DNA of 64,000 bases from Legionella jamestowniensis (GTDB lineage: Bacteria > Pseudomonadota > Gammaproteobacteria > Legionellales > Legionellaceae): positions 320,454 to 384,453 of the forward strand of contig NZ_LNYG01000013.1 of the NCBI RefSeq assembly GCF_001467745.1. The letters run 5' to 3'. Below, in pieces: positions 43,595-52,590 of this stretch (its first letter is position 1; each line of letters opens with the position of its first letter). A program made the translations under genes and the position numbers. The notes under the pieces are model-generated. The model made no database searches and was not told where the DNA came from. It worked only from the letters and a program-made list of their open reading frames with translations.

Positions 43595-44410
43595 TTAACA
43601 GCAATGCTGGGAATAATACGCATTATGCTGAATGAGAAGACGCTGGCATAGCAAGGGCGTTTGGTGGATAAGATGATGCAAATAAGCACGAGTAAACTGT
43701 TGTTGACAGATAGGACACTTGCAGTGGGTATCTATAACGGTATGTTGATGAGTCATTTCCTCCGCACATAAATCAAGTACTCCCCTTTCACAATATACCT
43801 TTCCTGAAAAAGCATGCAGAGCGGGCAAATTAGATTCGATAGTTACAGAATGATACTGGATTAAGGTTGTGAATTGTTGCAGATTAAAATCTCCTGCCAG
43901 ATAAATGGGCTTCGTATTATAACGTTCTATCTTTTCTTGCAAGGCAGCAAAGGACATGGACGGTTGATAAGTTAAATAGCAGCCGAACTGTTGTTCAGCA
44001 TTTATTTCAGGGACAGTAAACACTTTAGTTGTTTTTGTTGAGAGCCCCAATAAGCCTAAATTAAAATCAGCCGGTAATACGACCACCTCTGGTTGCAATT
44101 TTTCGATGAGACGAGAAATTTCTTCCTGGCTAACCTGAATTACACTCCCATCATAAGGAGAACGAATAGTATATTTCCCTTGTTTTAAGGGAGACAATGC
44201 TGCATTTAGAACAATGGGTCCTTCCCAGGGTATATAGGTTTTTAAATTTGGCAAGCTGGATAATAGAGAAACACCTGGTTTTACCAGTAACGCCTCAAGA
44301 TGACAAGAAACGGTGTTTACCCCTACTTCTTGCCAATTAGCCATTGTCAGACAACTTCCAGCTTCTGTAGTTAATATTGGAATATAGGTTGGCATAGTTC
44401 GGTGATTCAT
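43595..44410 (-). CDS. Catalytically degenerate tRNA-guanine transglycosylase paralogue
   Basis: 271 residues, about 100 short of bacterial TGT. It occupies the usual tgt place between queA and yajC. The zinc site and C-terminus survive: CKCPIC at 230-235, FTRAYLHHL, and a late HNAYY. The N-terminal half still follows TGT (PGVSLL, WEGPIVL, TIRSPYDGS), but the catalytic DSGGFQ is replaced by NAALSP and the nucleophile motif around FDCVxPTR is gone. It cannot be an ordinary base-exchange enzyme. It may be a partner subunit, like the eukaryotic QTRT2, or a decayed copy. AAGGAT precedes the ATG; the gene starts 8 bp after queA. Confidence 0.72.
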   Translation of the reverse strand: MNHRTMPTYIPILTTEAGSCLTMANWQEVGVNTVSCHLEALLVKPGVSLLSSLPNLKTYIPWEGPIVLNAALSPLKQGKYTIRSPYDGSVIQVSQEEISRLIEKLQPEVVVLPADFNLGLLGLSTKTTKVFTVPEINAEQQFGCYLTYQPSMSFAALQEKIERYNTKPIYLAGDFNLQQFTTLIQYHSVTIESNLPALHAFSGKVYCERGVLDLCAEEMTHQHTVIDTHCKCPICQQQFTRAYLHHLIHQTPLLCQRLLIQHNAYYSQHCC

Positions 44411-44418
44411 TAAAATCC

Positions 44419-45432
44419 TTAAAGCAGTAAGCTGGCATCCCCATAGCTAAAAAAACGATATTTTTCAGCAATGGCTTCCTTATAGAGAGCCATAGCCTGG
44501 GCATGCCCTATAAATGCAGCAACCAACATTAGCAATGTTGACTCTGGAAGATGAAAGTTTGTTAGCAGGCCATCGCAAATTTGAAACCGATATCCTGGGT
44601 AAATAAAAATACTCGTGTCTCCCTGACAAGCTTGTAATTTCCCTTCATAGGCGGCGCTTTCCAAACTGCGTAGTGCTGTTGTCCCTACTGCTATAACGCG
44701 TTTGCCCGATGCACGCGTTGCATTAACCTGCTCTGCTAATTCTTTACTGATGGTGAATTGTTCGCTGTGCATTTTATGTTCTTGAATATTATCGCAACGA
44801 ACTGGCCGAAAAGTACCTGCGCCGACATGCAATGTTGAATAACCAAGATTTACACCTTTCTCTTTGATTCCCTTAAGAAGCACTTCATCAAAATGTAAGC
44901 CGGCAGTTGGAGCCGCTACGGAACCGTTATGCAGCGCGTAAACGGTTTGATACCGTTGTAAATCTAATCTTTCATCCGGGCGATTGATGTAAAGCGGCAA
45001 GGGAATATGCCCAATTTCTTGCAGCATTGTCTCTACCTCACCGACTGCCCGACAGTGGTATAAATCATCAAGTTTGGCAATCACCTCAACAATCCAGCCT
45101 TTATCAAGATGAATCAAAGAACCCGCCTTCGGTGCTTTACTGGCTTTAATATGAGCAAGAAATGTCTCTTCCCCTTGTAAACGCTCCACCAAGAGTTCTA
45201 CTTTACCCCCACTGGCTTTTTTGCCAAACAATCGCGCCGGAATAACTTTGCTGTTGTTCATGACCAATAAATCACCGGCTTCTAAAAATTCAGCAATTCC
45301 CTTAAAGTGATGGTGGCTACGACACCCGGTTTGACGATTATACACGAGTAACCTTGAATCGCTGCGATTAGGAAGGGGGTATTGAGCAATTAACTCTTCT
45401 GGCAAATCAAAGTAAAAATCTTGTTTCTTCAT
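44419..45432 (-). CDS. queA: tRNA preQ1(34) S-adenosylmethionine ribosyltransferase-isomerase
   Basis: 337 residues. FDLPEELIAQYPLPNRSDSRLLV start, AAPTAGLHFD, STLHVGAGTFRPV and NFHLPESTLLMLV are QueA signatures. It transfers the ribose of SAM to preQ1 in tRNA to make epoxyqueuosine. The ATG is preceded by AGGTTG. It sits at the head of a queA-(TGT-like) pair. Confidence 0.95.
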   Translation of the reverse strand: MKKQDFYFDLPEELIAQYPLPNRSDSRLLVYNRQTGCRSHHHFKGIAEFLEAGDLLVMNNSKVIPARLFGKKASGGKVELLVERLQGEETFLAHIKASKAPKAGSLIHLDKGWIVEVIAKLDDLYHCRAVGEVETMLQEIGHIPLPLYINRPDERLDLQRYQTVYALHNGSVAAPTAGLHFDEVLLKGIKEKGVNLGYSTLHVGAGTFRPVRCDNIQEHKMHSEQFTISKELAEQVNATRASGKRVIAVGTTALRSLESAAYEGKLQACQGDTSIFIYPGYRFQICDGLLTNFHLPESTLLMLVAAFIGHAQAMALYKEAIAEKYRFFSYGDASLLL

Positions 45433-45533
45433 TTTTCAACCTGACAACTAACTGACATATTATATACCCATTTTGCTTAAAGTATGATATCTAAAGGTTA
45501 AGAATTTCAGTTTTAAAAAGATAAGGAAATTAA

Positions 45534-45839
45534 ATGTTAGTGACATTTTACAGTGAAGCATATGAAAATATCGTGATGTTTGGCCATATCGCCCAGCATT
45601 TATTAAAGCTCATGGGTCATAGTGGCGCTGTTCCGGGTGCGATTTTGGCTAAAGATGTTCCAGACGCTTTATCTCGATTGCAACAGGGTATTGAAAACGA
45701 AAAAAATCCACCTTCAACCCCTGAAACTGGGAATAATGACGATGATGAACCCCCAGTTAGTTTGGCACACCGGGCACTTCCTTTAATCAACATGCTAAAA
45801 GCAGCAAGTACTAAACAATGTAATGTAATGTGGAAATAA
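45534..45839 (+). CDS. DUF1840 family protein
   Basis: 101 residues. The family pattern MLVTFYSEAYENIVMFG...LLKLMGHSG.VPGAILAKDVP is plain. Between about 58 and 75 there is an acidic, proline-rich spacer, then a C-terminal helix. Found as a stand-alone gene in many proteobacteria; function unknown. AAGGAAATTAA precedes the ATG. Divergent from queA. Confidence 0.85.
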   Translation: MLVTFYSEAYENIVMFGHIAQHLLKLMGHSGAVPGAILAKDVPDALSRLQQGIENEKNPPSTPETGNNDDDEPPVSLAHRALPLINMLKAASTKQCNVMWK

Positions 45840-46097
45840 CTGCCGTTTTTATACCCACTCCCCAAACATCCCAGCGCGTCATCTTAAGTCTGGCGCGTTG
45901 GAGCCGTTTGGTGTTTTAAATCCTTCCTTCCTATCGCGCTCAAGAATATTCAATAAATTTGGGATAAAGTGGTAGGGATCAAATCTATTGAATAAATGTT
46001 AATTAATGCCGTATCCCAGAGCTATCCTGTTACTGAATACTTAATAAGGCTATTCATGGTACTATACTAATTTTAATCGGTACTGTTACTTTAAACC

Positions 46098-47939
46098 ATG
46101 CTAACTTTGCGTCAAATTACGCTTTCTCGCGGCAATAAAATTCTTCTTGAAAATGCCAGCACAGCCCTGCATGACAAGCAAAAAATTGGGCTGGTTGGCC
46201 ATAATGGATGTGGCAAATCAAGTTTATTTGCTTTAATTCTAGGTGAATTAACGGCTGATGCTGGTGAATGCCTTATGAATTCCCAACTGCGCATTAGCCA
46301 TCTTTCCCAGCAACTCCCTGACAGCAACCAACTTGCCTTGGATTTTGTCCTCGCTGGCGATGAAGACTACATAATGCTCCAACAGCGACTGGCATCTGCT
46401 GAGCATAATCAAAGCCATGATGAAGTGTTGCTATGCCATGAATTACTAACCCAGACAGGCGGCTACAGTAAACCTGCAAAAGCAGCCTCTATCATGGCAG
46501 GCCTTGGATTTAAAGCGGAAGAACAAAAAAAACCGGTTAACAGTTTTTCAGGGGGCTGGCGGATGCGTCTTAGCCTGGCACGCTGTTTAATGAAACCAGC
46601 CGATCTATTATTGCTGGATGAGCCGACTAACCATCTCGATATGGAAGCCATTTTTTGGCTTGAAAAATGGTTAAAGCAATGCCCTAGCAGTATTTTGTTA
46701 ATTTCACACGATCGGGAATTTTTAGATGCTTTTGTAACGCATATTCTGCATATTGAACAACGGACCATGACTTTATACAGCGGGAACTACAGCTGTTTTG
46801 AACAAACCAGAGCCCAACAGCTGGCTTTACAGCAGATGATGTATGAAAAGCAACAACAAAAAATTACTCATCTCATGTCTTTTGTGAATCGTTTTCGAGC
46901 GAAAGCAACGAAAGCTAAACAAGCGCAAAGCCGATTAAATGCGATTGCCAAAATGGATATCGTTGCGCAAGCTCAAGTCGATTCTCCATTTTCATTTAAT
47001 TTTTATCCATGCCCCAGGGCTGGAAACCCACTCCTTCGCTGTGAACAAGTCAGTGCAGGTTATAATGACAACACGATCATATTAAAAAAACTTAATTTAG
47101 TCCTTAATCCTGGGGATAGAATCGCTTTACTTGGTCCCAATGGTGAAGGGAAATCGACCTTAATTAAAACATTAACAGGCACTTTACCCCCTTTGTCAGG
47201 TCATCTTTACCACTCACCTAACCTCCACATAGGTTATTATGCCCAACATCAATTAGATGAGCTGGATAATAGCTTAAGCCCGCTCGCAACCATTCAGGCA
47301 CTTTCACCAGATGCCAGGGAACAAGCTATTCGCGATTATCTAGGAGGGTTTAATTTTATCGGTGACATGGCAGTCAAGCCCATCCAACATTTTTCAGGCG
47401 GAGAAAAAGCCCGGCTTGCCCTGGCAAAACTTGTTTGGCAAAAACCAAACCTTTTATTATTAGATGAGCCCACTAACCATCTGGATTTAGAGATGCGGGC
47501 AGCGATAGAAATTGCCTTGCAAAGCTATGAGGGTGCTTTGATTTTAATTTCGCATGATCGCCATCTTCTCCGAACCACTGTTGATGATTTTTATCTGGTC
47601 TATCATAAACAAGTAGAAGCATTTAAAGGAGACTTAGACGATTATCACAACTGGCTGCAAACAAGAGAGTCTGCAAAAGAGTCATCTGCAACCAACAATA
47701 ATCAATATCGTGAAAAAAAGTCCCTACAGAATCGCATGAAAAAACTGGAATTATTAGTTGAACAAGTTAGCAAACAATTAGTTAATATTGAGCATGAATT
47801 ATCTGATCTCTCACTCTATGAAGAGGGTCAGCAACAACAATTACAAAAGCTGCTAGGGCAACAAAAAAAGTTACAACAAGAACTGCTTACTACGGAAGAA
47901 GAATGGCTAAATGTTATCACTGAGCTTGAACAATTTTAA
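46098..47939 (+). CDS. ABC-F family ATPase (YheS-like)
   Basis: 613 residues, two ATP-binding domains and no membrane helices. Walker A GHNGCGKSS and GPNGEGKST, signatures SFSGGWRMRL and HFSGGEKARL, and Walker B LLLLDEPTNHLD in both halves. The linker between the domains, and a C-terminal coiled coil (about 530-613), are as in YheS. ABC-F proteins bind the ribosome E site and help stalled translation. No clear ribosome binding site precedes the ATG. Single gene. Confidence 0.9.
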   Translation: MLTLRQITLSRGNKILLENASTALHDKQKIGLVGHNGCGKSSLFALILGELTADAGECLMNSQLRISHLSQQLPDSNQLALDFVLAGDEDYIMLQQRLASAEHNQSHDEVLLCHELLTQTGGYSKPAKAASIMAGLGFKAEEQKKPVNSFSGGWRMRLSLARCLMKPADLLLLDEPTNHLDMEAIFWLEKWLKQCPSSILLISHDREFLDAFVTHILHIEQRTMTLYSGNYSCFEQTRAQQLALQQMMYEKQQQKITHLMSFVNRFRAKATKAKQAQSRLNAIAKMDIVAQAQVDSPFSFNFYPCPRAGNPLLRCEQVSAGYNDNTIILKKLNLVLNPGDRIALLGPNGEGKSTLIKTLTGTLPPLSGHLYHSPNLHIGYYAQHQLDELDNSLSPLATIQALSPDAREQAIRDYLGGFNFIGDMAVKPIQHFSGGEKARLALAKLVWQKPNLLLLDEPTNHLDLEMRAAIEIALQSYEGALILISHDRHLLRTTVDDFYLVYHKQVEAFKGDLDDYHNWLQTRESAKESSATNNNQYREKKSLQNRMKKLELLVEQVSKQLVNIEHELSDLSLYEEGQQQQLQKLLGQQKKLQQELLTTEEEWLNVITELEQF

Positions 47940-48055
47940 TCGCTCAACAAACTAAATATACTAAATGGTTTAAATTAGCAATTTATGGATACCGCTGACA
48001 ATAAGCGGTGTGTAGAAAGAAGATATACAAGCTATAAGACAATAAGGAGACACGA

Positions 48056-50080
48056 ATGCGGTTGCGTAAAATTTTTGCCACTTTATTAAGTGTATGTAGC
48101 CCTTTTATTGCAATGTCGGCAACCGATGTAAATGCTGCTGCACTACATCTTAACTGGTTGGATAAAACCGTGAAGCCAGGTGAGAATTTCTTTGCTTATG
48201 CGAATGGGAACTGGCAAAAGCAAAATCCCATCCCTCCTGAATACGAAAGTTGGGGTACGTTTTATATCCTTCAGGACAAGCTTCAAGACGTTATTCACCA
48301 AATGTTAATCTCAGCAGCAAACAATAAACAGGCAAAACCAGGCAGCATCGAACAAAAAGTAGGCGATTTTTACTTTAGTGGCATGGACGAGGCGCTCGTT
48401 AACAAAGTAGGGGCAACCCCTTTAACTCCTGAATTTAATCGCATTGATGCAATTAAAAATACTGACGATTTGCAAGCAACGATAGCACATTTGCAAATGG
48501 TTGGTGTTGATGCCCTTTTTAATTTTGGCAGCATGCAGGATTTTAAAAATAGCCAGGAAATGATTGGCGCAGCCATTCAAGGTGGTATTGGGCTACCTGA
48601 TCGTGATTATTACTTAAAAGAAGAAAAGAAATTTGTACAAATTCGTGCCATATATCTTGAACATTTAAAGAAAATGTTTGAATTGCTTGGTGATGCACCA
48701 CCAAAAGCTGCCCAAGAAGCAAAAACTGTCATGGCAATTGAAACGGCTCTTGCTAAAGCTTCTTTATCACAAACTGAATTACGAGACCCTTATGCGATTT
48801 ATCATATGATGGACCATAAACAGTTAGCTGCAACAACTCCCTATTTCTCTTGGCCAAGCTACTTAACCGCAATAGGACAACCAAAACTTCAATCCATCAA
48901 CCTGGCTACCCCTGAATTTTTCAAAAAAATAAATGACATGTTGGCAGCCATTGCTTTAGAAGATTGGAAAATATACCTGCGTTGGCGCTTGATTGATTCC
49001 TTTGCACCTTACTTGTCCCAACCTTTTGTTGACCAGAATTTCAAAATGGTCTCAGCGATTGGTGGAGCTGAAAAAATATTGCCTCGCTGGAAACGGGTCG
49101 TAAACACTGAAAATGGCGCTTTAGGTTTTGCCATTGGCAAACTCTATGTGGAGAAGTATTTCTCCCCTGCCGAGAAACAACAAGTTCTTGAAATTCTGCA
49201 AAATATTCGCACTGCCTTGCGGGAAGATTTACAAACGCTTGGCTGGATGACACCTGAGACCCGTCAGGCTGCCCTTAAGAAGTTGGATTTAATGGAAGAA
49301 CGCGTTGGCTATCCAGAAAAATGGTGGGATTACTCCACCTTAAAAATTGATCGCGGCCCTTATGTGTTAAATGTTATTCGTGCTAATGAATTCCTTATCA
49401 AGCGGGATCTTGACAAAATTGGTAAGCCTGTTGATCGAACTGAATGGCATATGACGCCGCAAACGATCAATGCCTATTACGATCCGTCAATGAATAACAT
49501 TAATCTTCCTGCTGGCATTCTTCAACCGCCTTTTTTTGATCCTAAGGCGCCTGCAGCCGTTAATTATGGCGCTATCGGTTTTATTATTGGCCATGAGATA
49601 ACCCATGGTTTTGATGACAAAGGGGCTTTATTCGATGGCCATGGTAATTTAAAAAATTGGTGGACACCGGAGGATTTAAAAAAATTTCAAGCGGCGACCC
49701 ATTGCATTGCTGAACAATTTTCGCAATATAAAGTAAATGGTGATTTAGCGGTTCAAGGGGATCTTGTTGTTGGTGAAGCGACTGCCGATCTAGGTGGTTT
49801 AACCTTAGCCTATAAAGCATTTCAATCCTCCAAAGCGTATAAAAATGCTAAAACGATTGAAGGTTTTACTCCAGAGCAACAGTTCTTTTTGGGCTCAGCG
49901 CATGTTTGGGCCAGCAATATTCGTCCTGAAAAAGCCAGACATTTGGTGACTACCGATCCACATCCACCCATGGTATATCGCGTTAATGGAACTTTGGCGA
50001 ATATGCCTCAATTCCAGCTTGCCTTTGCACTGGAAGAGGGTAGCCCCATGGTGAACAAAAATAGATGTACTATTTGGTAA
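48056..50080 (+). CDS. M13-family zinc metallopeptidase (neprilysin/PepO type)
   Basis: 674 residues. Signal peptide (RKIFATLLSVCSPFIAMSA), PGENFFAYANGNW start of the mature enzyme, HEITHGFD with zinc ligands H513 and H517 and catalytic E514, third ligand E574 in GEATADLGG, D578, and a C-terminal NRCTIW like the family's CxxW. It should cut short peptides outside the cell or in the periplasm. AAGGAG precedes the ATG. Single gene; a hairpin repeat follows. Confidence 0.92.
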   Translation: MRLRKIFATLLSVCSPFIAMSATDVNAAALHLNWLDKTVKPGENFFAYANGNWQKQNPIPPEYESWGTFYILQDKLQDVIHQMLISAANNKQAKPGSIEQKVGDFYFSGMDEALVNKVGATPLTPEFNRIDAIKNTDDLQATIAHLQMVGVDALFNFGSMQDFKNSQEMIGAAIQGGIGLPDRDYYLKEEKKFVQIRAIYLEHLKKMFELLGDAPPKAAQEAKTVMAIETALAKASLSQTELRDPYAIYHMMDHKQLAATTPYFSWPSYLTAIGQPKLQSINLATPEFFKKINDMLAAIALEDWKIYLRWRLIDSFAPYLSQPFVDQNFKMVSAIGGAEKILPRWKRVVNTENGALGFAIGKLYVEKYFSPAEKQQVLEILQNIRTALREDLQTLGWMTPETRQAALKKLDLMEERVGYPEKWWDYSTLKIDRGPYVLNVIRANEFLIKRDLDKIGKPVDRTEWHMTPQTINAYYDPSMNNINLPAGILQPPFFDPKAPAAVNYGAIGFIIGHEITHGFDDKGALFDGHGNLKNWWTPEDLKKFQAATHCIAEQFSQYKVNGDLAVQGDLVVGEATADLGGLTLAYKAFQSSKAYKNAKTIEGFTPEQQFFLGSAHVWASNIRPEKARHLVTTDPHPPMVYRVNGTLANMPQFQLAFALEEGSPMVNKNRCTIW

Positions 50081-50111
50081 ATTCGCTTCGATTATTGACT
50101 AAACACCGACA

Positions 50112-50142
50112 GCCTGGTTGCTGCAAGCCTCAACCAGGCTAC
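50112..50142. repeat. Copy of the short intergenic hairpin repeat
   Basis: AGCCTGGTTG and CAACCAGGCT are perfect inverted arms around CTGCAAGCCT. It matches the degenerate copy at 1110-1140 in sequence and orientation. It lies 31 bp past the peptidase gene. Confidence 0.65.
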
Positions 50143-50166
50143 AATATGACGTGATGGCAACTTTAA

Positions 50167-51564
50167 CTAAAACAATAAAGGTTGCGTTAAAATTTCCATG
50201 TCATGCGCTAACATACGTCGATTAGCACGAAAATAAGTCATGGGTGAATGCTCAAGTAAATCCGAGAACTTTTCCATATAAATACAGGCATAACGGTCCA
50301 CTTGATAAGCAAAATAAGTCTCTTCCGCACCCGCGCGAAACACTCGCCCCCAGTGAGCGTTATAGAATGTCTGTTCTTCTTTAAGCAATTTAGTTATTTG
50401 GACATCCAATTCAGAGATTTGCTGTTGAATTTCACCAATTTGCTCATTAAATTCAGTAGTGCCCTCCTCGATACAACGACTGTAAAGCTCACTATTTTTT
50501 TGCTCTAATGTTTTTTTAACATCCATTGCTTCAACAATTTTCTTTTCTATAGGGAAGGCTTTTCTTTGGGATTCAATCTCTTCCCCTAATTCCTCAACAA
50601 CCAAGGCTGTGCGCCAGTTACAATCTTTTTTCAAGCGTAGGATATCACCATAAATATGGTCACCAATATATAAAATTTCATCACCATTAATTGCCAAATC
50701 TTCAGTAAATTTTCGGGCATTCCCCCCTTGATAAACCCCAGGGACAATGGCACCCTCCGCATTTGTCATTGAACCATCTTGAGGGTTAATGGATAAAAAG
50801 CGTAAATTGTCATAAAAGAAACGCGGTTTATGCGCCAAAGTAATTACAAACTCAAACAGATCCCGCCAAGTTTCACCTTTTTCCAGAAAAGGAGACAGGG
50901 CATAGTCTAATAAAATATTGGTGTAATAATATTCGGAGTTGGTTAATACAAAGAATTTCTTCCCATACCGGATATACCGTTTAAGCCCTTCTACAACAGC
51001 TTTCTCCCTTAAAACATACTCTTCCATGTTTTGAGTTATATAGCCTTTCAAGCTCCCATCCGCATGAGCTTTATCCACTGAACTTATTACATCCAGGGCA
51101 ATGGTTGCATAACTCGGTAATTCATCTGGGCGCTCATCTTTTAAATCGATAAGCTGGCTATAGAGCACACAAAACGCAATGGAAAATGACGTATCAATGG
51201 CAATGTAATTTCGATCTTTTAAATCCACATAAATACTACGGTAAATTTTTTTTTGTTCTGCAAAACTAATTTCTTTAGTTCCATGGTAACTTTGGCGAAT
51301 CGCCGCATAGCGGCTAAGTTTTAAAATGTTACCGTTTTTACTGTCGATAATTAAGCCGCGAATCGAGCTATCAAAATTAAATTTAAATTTGCGAATCTCT
51401 TCAGGATACCCTTTATCATGAATTAATTTCTCTACTACCAACTTATATACCAGCGCTTCAAAATTTTTAGTATTGTAGCGGATTAACGTGTGATCCATAT
51501 CCAAGCCAATGTATTTAATCTTTCTCATGTTTAAGATACGGTTTACAAAAACTTTTTGATTCAT
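50167..51564 (-). CDS. HAD-family IMP/GMP 5'-nucleotidase (NT5C2-like)
   Basis: 465 residues. HAD nucleophile motif DMDHTLIRYN near residues 22-31, motif II VLTNSEYYYTN, and motif IV YIGDHIYGDILR: the cytosolic purine nucleotidase family otherwise typical of animals, and known from Legionella. It should dephosphorylate IMP and GMP. A coiled-coil region (about 330-405) precedes the end. GAGGAAAAAGC precedes the ATG; a second Met at residue 13 is less well placed. Single gene. Confidence 0.9.
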   Translation of the reverse strand: MNQKVFVNRILNMRKIKYIGLDMDHTLIRYNTKNFEALVYKLVVEKLIHDKGYPEEIRKFKFNFDSSIRGLIIDSKNGNILKLSRYAAIRQSYHGTKEISFAEQKKIYRSIYVDLKDRNYIAIDTSFSIAFCVLYSQLIDLKDERPDELPSYATIALDVISSVDKAHADGSLKGYITQNMEEYVLREKAVVEGLKRYIRYGKKFFVLTNSEYYYTNILLDYALSPFLEKGETWRDLFEFVITLAHKPRFFYDNLRFLSINPQDGSMTNAEGAIVPGVYQGGNARKFTEDLAINGDEILYIGDHIYGDILRLKKDCNWRTALVVEELGEEIESQRKAFPIEKKIVEAMDVKKTLEQKNSELYSRCIEEGTTEFNEQIGEIQQQISELDVQITKLLKEEQTFYNAHWGRVFRAGAEETYFAYQVDRYACIYMEKFSDLLEHSPMTYFRANRRMLAHDMEILTQPLLF

Positions 51565-51619
51565 GCTTTTTCCTCAAAATCTATTTACAACTTTAATTTT
51601 TTTCAGGATTAGAGAGCGT

Positions 51620-51670
51620 CAGTGCTTTATTTTGTCCGCAACGACCGCATAAAAAAATTTGTCCAGTGCT
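51620..51670. repeat. Half copy of the 27.6-kb intergenic repeat
   Basis: TGCTTTATTTTGTCCGCAAC...ATAAAAAAATTTGTCC corresponds to the right arm of the element at 27590-27717; the left arm is missing. Confidence 0.5.
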
Positions 51671-51771
51671 ATATTCCTGAAATGTCATAAACATGCGCCA
51701 GGCTTGGATAAAATAAATGGCACGATATTAATCGCATCAATGATAGTTTATCAATAGAACAACTGTTTCAG

Positions 51772-52467
51772 CTACCAGTTAATTATTTCATCATTATAAT
51801 TACGCAGCACCTCTGCATGGCTATTATTTTTATATTTTTCAATAATGTGCAACATCCGACGCACGCTTTCTTCAGCTTCAAGCTCCGCTTGAGAGCCACC
51901 TAACCTTGTTTTTACCCAACCGGGATTTAATAGCATAACTTTAATATCGCTTGACATGACATCGAGCGCAAAAGAACGCATAACACAATTCAAGGCCGCT
52001 TTACTCGCTCGGTAAGCGTAACTTCTGCCCCATTGATTATCACTGATACTTCCTAAAGCAGAGGTGATATTAACGATTAATTTTTCATTCCCTTTAAGCA
52101 GAAGCGGTAAAAACGCGTCACTAATCTTAAGCGGGCTTAAACAATTTACATTCATTACATGTAAAAAATTATCCCGGCCAATATTGCCGACAGTGACGCC
52201 TGATTGTCCACTGATTCCTGCATTATTTATTATCCAATCCAAGGCCATATCTTTTAGTTCACCTACTAATGCCAATAATTCGCTATCATTAGTCACATCC
52301 AATGGGTAAATGGAAATATTCTTTTTTACCTTGGCGTAGTTTTGTAAGTCTAGTGCCTCTTGAGGATTGCGACAGGTTGCTAGAATGTGGTTATTTTGCT
52401 GACTAAGCTGTTTGACAAATTCAAATCCCAAACCTCGATTACTTCCTGTAATAAGTATTGTTTTCAT
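51772..52467 (-). CDS. Short-chain dehydrogenase/reductase (SDR)
   Basis: 231 residues. TGSNRGLG near 7-14, NNAG, Ser in NITSALGS and YxxxK (YRASK) are present. The GGSQAELEAEESV stretch after the active site is typical of SDRs related to carbonyl reductases and C-factor-like proteins. The ATG at 52467 has AGGGGAAC upstream; a longer frame begins seven codons earlier inside that site. Single gene, divergent from the GTPase gene. Confidence 0.88.
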   Translation of the reverse strand: MKTILITGSNRGLGFEFVKQLSQQNNHILATCRNPQEALDLQNYAKVKKNISIYPLDVTNDSELLALVGELKDMALDWIINNAGISGQSGVTVGNIGRDNFLHVMNVNCLSPLKISDAFLPLLLKGNEKLIVNITSALGSISDNQWGRSYAYRASKAALNCVMRSFALDVMSSDIKVMLLNPGWVKTRLGGSQAELEAEESVRRMLHIIEKYKNNSHAEVLRNYNDEIINW

Positions 52468-52590
52468 AAGTTCCCCTAAAACAAACATCTAGTCTATTTA
52501 TAGATGTACATACTTATTGTTATAGCAAAAAAGTTTTTTAAATAATCAGCTTGCTGTACAATAAGTCATTTTTCTGTTGAGTATATTGTT

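Noticed and set aside
45617..45865. Minus-strand frame opposite the DUF1840 gene
   Set aside because: DUF1840 is a clear family match on the plus strand; the antisense frame is a shadow.
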